Source: PALSA-612 sp963765295 (lineage in GTDB: Bacteria > Actinomycetota > Thermoleophilia > Gaiellales > Gaiellaceae). From it: a stretch of 64,000 bases of DNA. Location of the stretch: the NCBI GenBank assembly GCA_963765295.1, contig CAVXVO010000007.1, positions 1-64,000 of the forward strand. Reading direction: 5' to 3'. Every line of letters begins with the position of its first letter. Positions within the stretch are counted from its first letter, which is position 1. Position numbers and translations under genes: made by a program. Shown here one piece after another: positions 61,116 through 64,000 of the stretch. The notes under the pieces were generated by a model that worked only from the letters and a program-made list of their open reading frames with translations, did no database searches and had not been told where the DNA came from.

Positions 61116-61922
61116 GCAGCTCGCTCGACGAACGGCGGCGGCTCTTCGCGAAGTACAAGGAGGACGTCAAGACGCGCGGGAAGTCGTTCTTCCCGAACGC
61201 GATGTTCCACGACACGGTGATGAGCCTGGTCGTGATCGTGATCATCATCGTGCTCGCGATCGTCTGGCACGAGACGGCCGACGGCACCAAGGCCGGCCTG
61301 CTCGGCAAGGAGTACGACGACAAGGCCGATCCAGGCACGTTCTCGTTCGTCCCGCGGCCCGACTGGTACTTCTACTTCCTCTTCTACCTGCTGCGGATCT
61401 TCAAGTGGCCCGACTCGGTCATCCTCGGCACGGTCGGCGTCCCGACGATCCTGCTCGTCCTGCTCCTCGCCGTGCCGTTCATCGACCGGCGGACGGAGCG
61501 CCGCCTCTCACGGCGCCCGGTGGCGGTCGTCGCGTCGATCCTCGTGGTGATCTCGATGGGCGTGCTGACGTGGAAGGGCGCGACTGCGACCGAGTCGCTG
61601 GCGAGCGAGAACGTCAAGAAGGTCCCGACCTGGATCAAGCAGAACAAGCTGCCGCCGAAGGCCGTCCCCGGCGCGGTCCTGTTCGCCAAGATCGGCTGTC
61701 TCAACTGCCACAGCTACCTCGGCACGGGCGGCGGCTACGCCGGTGCACCCGACCTGTCGGCCGAGGGTGCGAAGAACAAGGGCATCGCAGTTCCAGATCG
61801 ACCACCTGACGTGCCCGTCGTGCGTGAACCCCGGCTCGCCGATGCCCCCGTTCAAGGCCCTCGGCCCCGCGCGGCTCCGCGCGCTCGCGATCTTCCTGGA
61901 GGCCTCGAAGGGCGGCAAGTAA
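61112..61922 (+). CDS. Cytochrome b C-terminal part fused to cytochrome c (frameshifted near end)
   Basis: Residues 1-150 are a b6f subunit IV-like part with three membrane helices (FSFVPRPDWYFYFLFYLLRIFKWP is the signature). A linker then leads to a cytochrome c domain with IGCLNCHSYLGTGGGYAGAPDLS (CxxCH). The extra G at 61790 shifts the frame; removing it gives FQIDHLTCPSCVNPGSPMPPFKALG, with the methionine ligand in PMPPF, and a stop at 61922. As given, the frame ends at 61936 with nonsense sequence. GTG overlaps the cytochrome b stop. Confidence 0.82.
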
Positions 61923-61945
61923 CGGCCCGGGAGTAGGCTCCCGGG

Positions 61946-62539
61946 ATGCATGTGTTTCTCGGGATCACCGGGGCTTCGGGGGCGCCGTATGCCGCCAGGC
62001 TGCTGGAGGCGCTGACCGGAGCGGACTGCGAGGTGGGCGTGTGCGCGTCGGCCGCGGCGGTCGAGGTGCTCGCCACGGAGCTCTACGGAGACGCGCGGCT
62101 GTCGCGCGACGAGACGCTGGCCCGCTTCCTCGAGCACGCACGCGGCGGCCAGGTGACGTTGTACGACGAGCGCGACTGGCGCGCGCCGTACGCGAGCGGG
62201 TCGGCGAAGGTCGACGCCTACGTGATCTGCCCGTGCTCGATGGGGACGCTCGGCGCGCTCGCCTCGGGCGTCATGTCGAACCTGATCCAGCGCGCGGCCA
62301 GCGTCGCGCTCAAGGAGGGCCGCCGCCTCGTGGTCATGCCGCGCGAGACGCCGCTGTCGGACATCCACCTCGAGAACATGCTGCGACTCCGTCGTGCCGG
62401 CGCGACGATCCTGTTTCTCGCGCCCGGCTTCTACCACGGCGCCGAGACCGTCGACGACCTCGTCGACTTCGTCGTCGCGCGCTGTCTCGACCAGCTGGGC
62501 CTGGAGCATTCGCTGACGCGACGCTGGGGACAGCCGTGA
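61946..62539 (+). CDS. ubiX: UbiX-type flavin prenyltransferase
   Basis: The 197-residue flavoprotein has GITGASGAPYAARLLEAL (FMN loop), YVICPCSMGTLGALASGV and VVMPRETPLSDIHLENMLRL, the UbiX signature. It makes prenylated FMN, needed by the UbiD decarboxylase at 57840. ATG six bases after TAGGCT. Its end overlaps the methyltransferase gene start. Confidence 0.93.
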   Translation: MHVFLGITGASGAPYAARLLEALTGADCEVGVCASAAAVEVLATELYGDARLSRDETLARFLEHARGGQVTLYDERDWRAPYASGSAKVDAYVICPCSMGTLGALASGVMSNLIQRAASVALKEGRRLVVMPRETPLSDIHLENMLRLRRAGATILFLAPGFYHGAETVDDLVDFVVARCLDQLGLEHSLTRRWGQP

Positions 62540-63222
62540 CCGTCGAGACCGGCAGGCTGGACGCACCGGAGGTCCGGACGATGTTCGACCGCATCGCGCC
62601 GGTCTACGACCTGATGAACCGCGTGATGACCGCCGGTCTCGACCAGCACTGGCGCCGGGAGACGGTGAAGGCGGTCGTGCGGCCGGGCGATCGCGTGCTC
62701 GACGGCTGCTGCGGCACCGGTGATCTCGCCGTGGCCGCCGTGAAGGCCGGCGCCGGTGAGGTCGTGGGGCTCGACTTCTCGCCCCGCATGCTGGAGCGCG
62801 CCCGCGCCAAGCAAGAGTCTGTTACCTGGATCGAAGGGGACCTGCTCGCGCTGCCGTTCCCGGACGCGAGCTTCGACGCCGCCACGGTCGGCTTCGGCGT
62901 CCGTAACGTCGCCGACCTTCCCGCCGCGCTCGTCGAGCTCCGGCGCGTCCTGCGACCCGACGGCCGGCTCGGCATTCTCGAGATCACGACGCCCACGGGG
63001 GCGCTGGCGCCGTTCTACCGGCTCTGGTTCGACCATGTCGTCCCGCTGCTCGGCAAGGCGCTGAAGGGCGGGGCCGCCTACACCTATCTGCCCGCGAGCG
63101 TCAGGCGCTTTCCCGGCCCGGAGGAGCTCGCCGGGCTGCTCCGCGCCGCCGGCTTCGGGGACGTCGCCTACCGGACCTTCGCGGGCGGCATCGTCGCGCT
63201 GCACACCGGGGTCGCGCAGTGA
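62536..63222 (+). CDS. menG: Demethylmenaquinone methyltransferase (UbiE/MenG)
   Basis: The 228-residue protein has the UbiE signature DRIAPVYDLMNRVMTAGLDQHWRR, the SAM motif VLDGCCGTGDLAVAA, and PDASFDAATVGFGVRNVADL. It adds the last methyl group to demethylmenaquinone (or an equivalent quinone). GTG overlaps the UbiX stop (GTGA). The prenyl synthase that makes the side chain follows, also overlapping. Confidence 0.92.
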   Translation: MTVETGRLDAPEVRTMFDRIAPVYDLMNRVMTAGLDQHWRRETVKAVVRPGDRVLDGCCGTGDLAVAAVKAGAGEVVGLDFSPRMLERARAKQESVTWIEGDLLALPFPDASFDAATVGFGVRNVADLPAALVELRRVLRPDGRLGILEITTPTGALAPFYRLWFDHVVPLLGKALKGGAAYTYLPASVRRFPGPEELAGLLRAAGFGDVAYRTFAGGIVALHTGVAQ

Positions 63223-64000
63223 CCGTGCTCGCCTCGATCCGCGAGGCGCCCGGGCTCGAGTCGTACCTCGACGAGCTCGAGGAGCGGCTGCAGGAGACGG
63301 TCGCGAGCCATCCCGGCGTTGCCGCAGCCGTCGGCTCGGATGCTCTGTCGGCCGGAGGCAAGCGCCTGCGGCCGATGCTCGTCTTCCTCTCCTCGCGCGC
63401 CGACTCGGAGCCGTCGCTGGCGGCGGGCGTCGCCGTCGAGCTGATCCACATGGCGACCCTCGTCCACGACGACCTGATCGACGGCGCCCACTTCCGCCGC
63501 GGTCGCGCCGCCGCCTGGGCCGCGTACGGCCCCGACGCCGCGCGCGCCGCAGGCGACTACCTGTTCGCCAGGGCGTTCTCCGAGCTCGCCGAGACCGGCG
63601 ACGCGCGTGCGGTCGACGTGCTCGCCGACGCGACGCTCTGCCTCGCGCGCGGCGAGGCGCTGCAGCGGCGCCAGACCCACGATCCGGACACGACGGTCGA
63701 GAGCTACCTCGAGCGCTGCGAGCTGAAGACCGCGAAGCTGTTCGAGGCCGCGTGTCTCCTCGGCTCGGGCGGTCGCGACCCGGTACTCGGCCGCTTCGGG
63801 CTCGCGCTCGGCGTCGCCTTCCAGATCACGGACGACATCCTCGATTGCACGGGCGAGGGGCTCGAGACCGGCAAGATCGCCGGCGTCGACCTCCGCGAGG
63901 GCACGCCGACACTGCCGCTGCTCCTCGCGGCGCGTGAGGACGAGGTCGTCCGCAAGGCGCTCGCTGGCGGCCCGCTCGACGGCGCCCTCGTCCGCGTCGC
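63219..64000 (+). CDS. Polyprenyl diphosphate synthase, cut by the window end
   Basis: GTG at 63219 overlaps the menG stop (GTGA); the frame is open to the last base, so at least 260 residues are present. Family motifs: GGKRLRPMLVFLS, the first Asp-rich motif VHDDLIDGA (DDxxD), GDYLFARAF, and the second Asp-rich motif FQITDDILD. The product should be the long-chain (C30-C50) diphosphate for the menaquinone side chain. C-terminus outside the window. Confidence 0.92.
   Translation, partial: MTVLASIREAPGLESYLDELEERLQETVASHPGVAAAVGSDALSAGGKRLRPMLVFLSSRADSEPSLAAGVAVELIHMATLVHDDLIDGAHFRRGRAAAWAAYGPDAARAAGDYLFARAFSELAETGDARAVDVLADATLCLARGEALQRRQTHDPDTTVESYLERCELKTAKLFEAACLLGSGGRDPVLGRFGLALGVAFQITDDILDCTGEGLETGKIAGVDLREGTPTLPLLLAAREDEVVRKALAGGPLDGALVRV

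Overview
The window is one contiguous piece of a high-GC, gene-dense bacterial chromosome. There are no rRNA or tRNA genes, CRISPR arrays, insertion sequences or phage genes that I can recognise, and no gene-free stretch longer than about 170 bases. The gene content fits an actinobacterium of the Thermoleophilia/Gaiellales type: the futalosine-route menaquinone gene mqnD, a split cytochrome bc complex with a c-type haem fused to the C-terminal cytochrome b piece, many GTG/TTG starts, and many starts that look leaderless. That placement is inference, not a database result. Several genes carry single-base frameshifts, mostly extra G, so the source may be a draft or metagenome assembly.

Layout. 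0-10 kb holds a sugar transferase, two methyltransferases, small unknowns, mqnD, a thiolase, and an odd junction of a headless acetyltransferase with a tail-only TetR fragment. 10.2-24.6 kb is a purine-catabolism island. On the minus strand are an 8-oxoguanine-type deaminase, uraH, uraD and a membrane urate oxidase with its own cytochrome c (puuD). On the plus strand are a BMP-type nucleoside ABC importer, the three xanthine-dehydrogenase-type subunits and adenine deaminase. Together they could import nucleosides or bases, deaminate and oxidise them to urate and carry urate on to allantoin. The xdhA/ade part is heavily frameshifted. 24.6-33.6 kb holds crotonases, a UspA protein, an AarF kinase, an HtrA-like protease, a proline-racemase-family enzyme and a tiny Rdx/SelW-family gene with an in-frame TGA at the CxxU position, a probable selenoprotein. 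33.5-39.7 kb has a beta-lactamase-fold hydrolase, an HtpX-cupin open frame, LemA, the phenylacetyl-CoA epoxidase genes paaABCD and a divergent TetR regulator with a palindromic operator. 39.8-46.7 kb has an amino-acid-oxidase-like flavoprotein, a lipid kinase, an alpha/beta hydrolase lipoprotein and a 2-oxoacid dehydrogenase operon (E1 alpha, E1 beta, E2) interrupted by an acetamidase gene. 46.9-53.4 kb codes mainly for membrane and envelope proteins. 53.5-64 kb combines haem synthesis (hemB, hemL), an SDR epimerase, SixA, UbiD, the cytochrome bc complex, UbiX, a UbiE/MenG methyltransferase and a polyprenyl diphosphate synthase cut by the window end. This last block makes or uses menaquinone and haem for respiration.

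Two features run through the window. First, a TAnnnT hexamer sits 6-9 bases before many start codons, with no Shine-Dalgarno sequence, as expected for leaderless mRNAs. In four places two such promoters lie back to back in only 22-33 bases between divergent genes. Second, a short palindromic repeat occurs three times, two of them inside reading frames. The strongest single novelty is the Rdx-family selenoprotein candidate at 32373-32597, whose TGA is followed by a hairpin at the spacing expected of a bacterial SECIS element.
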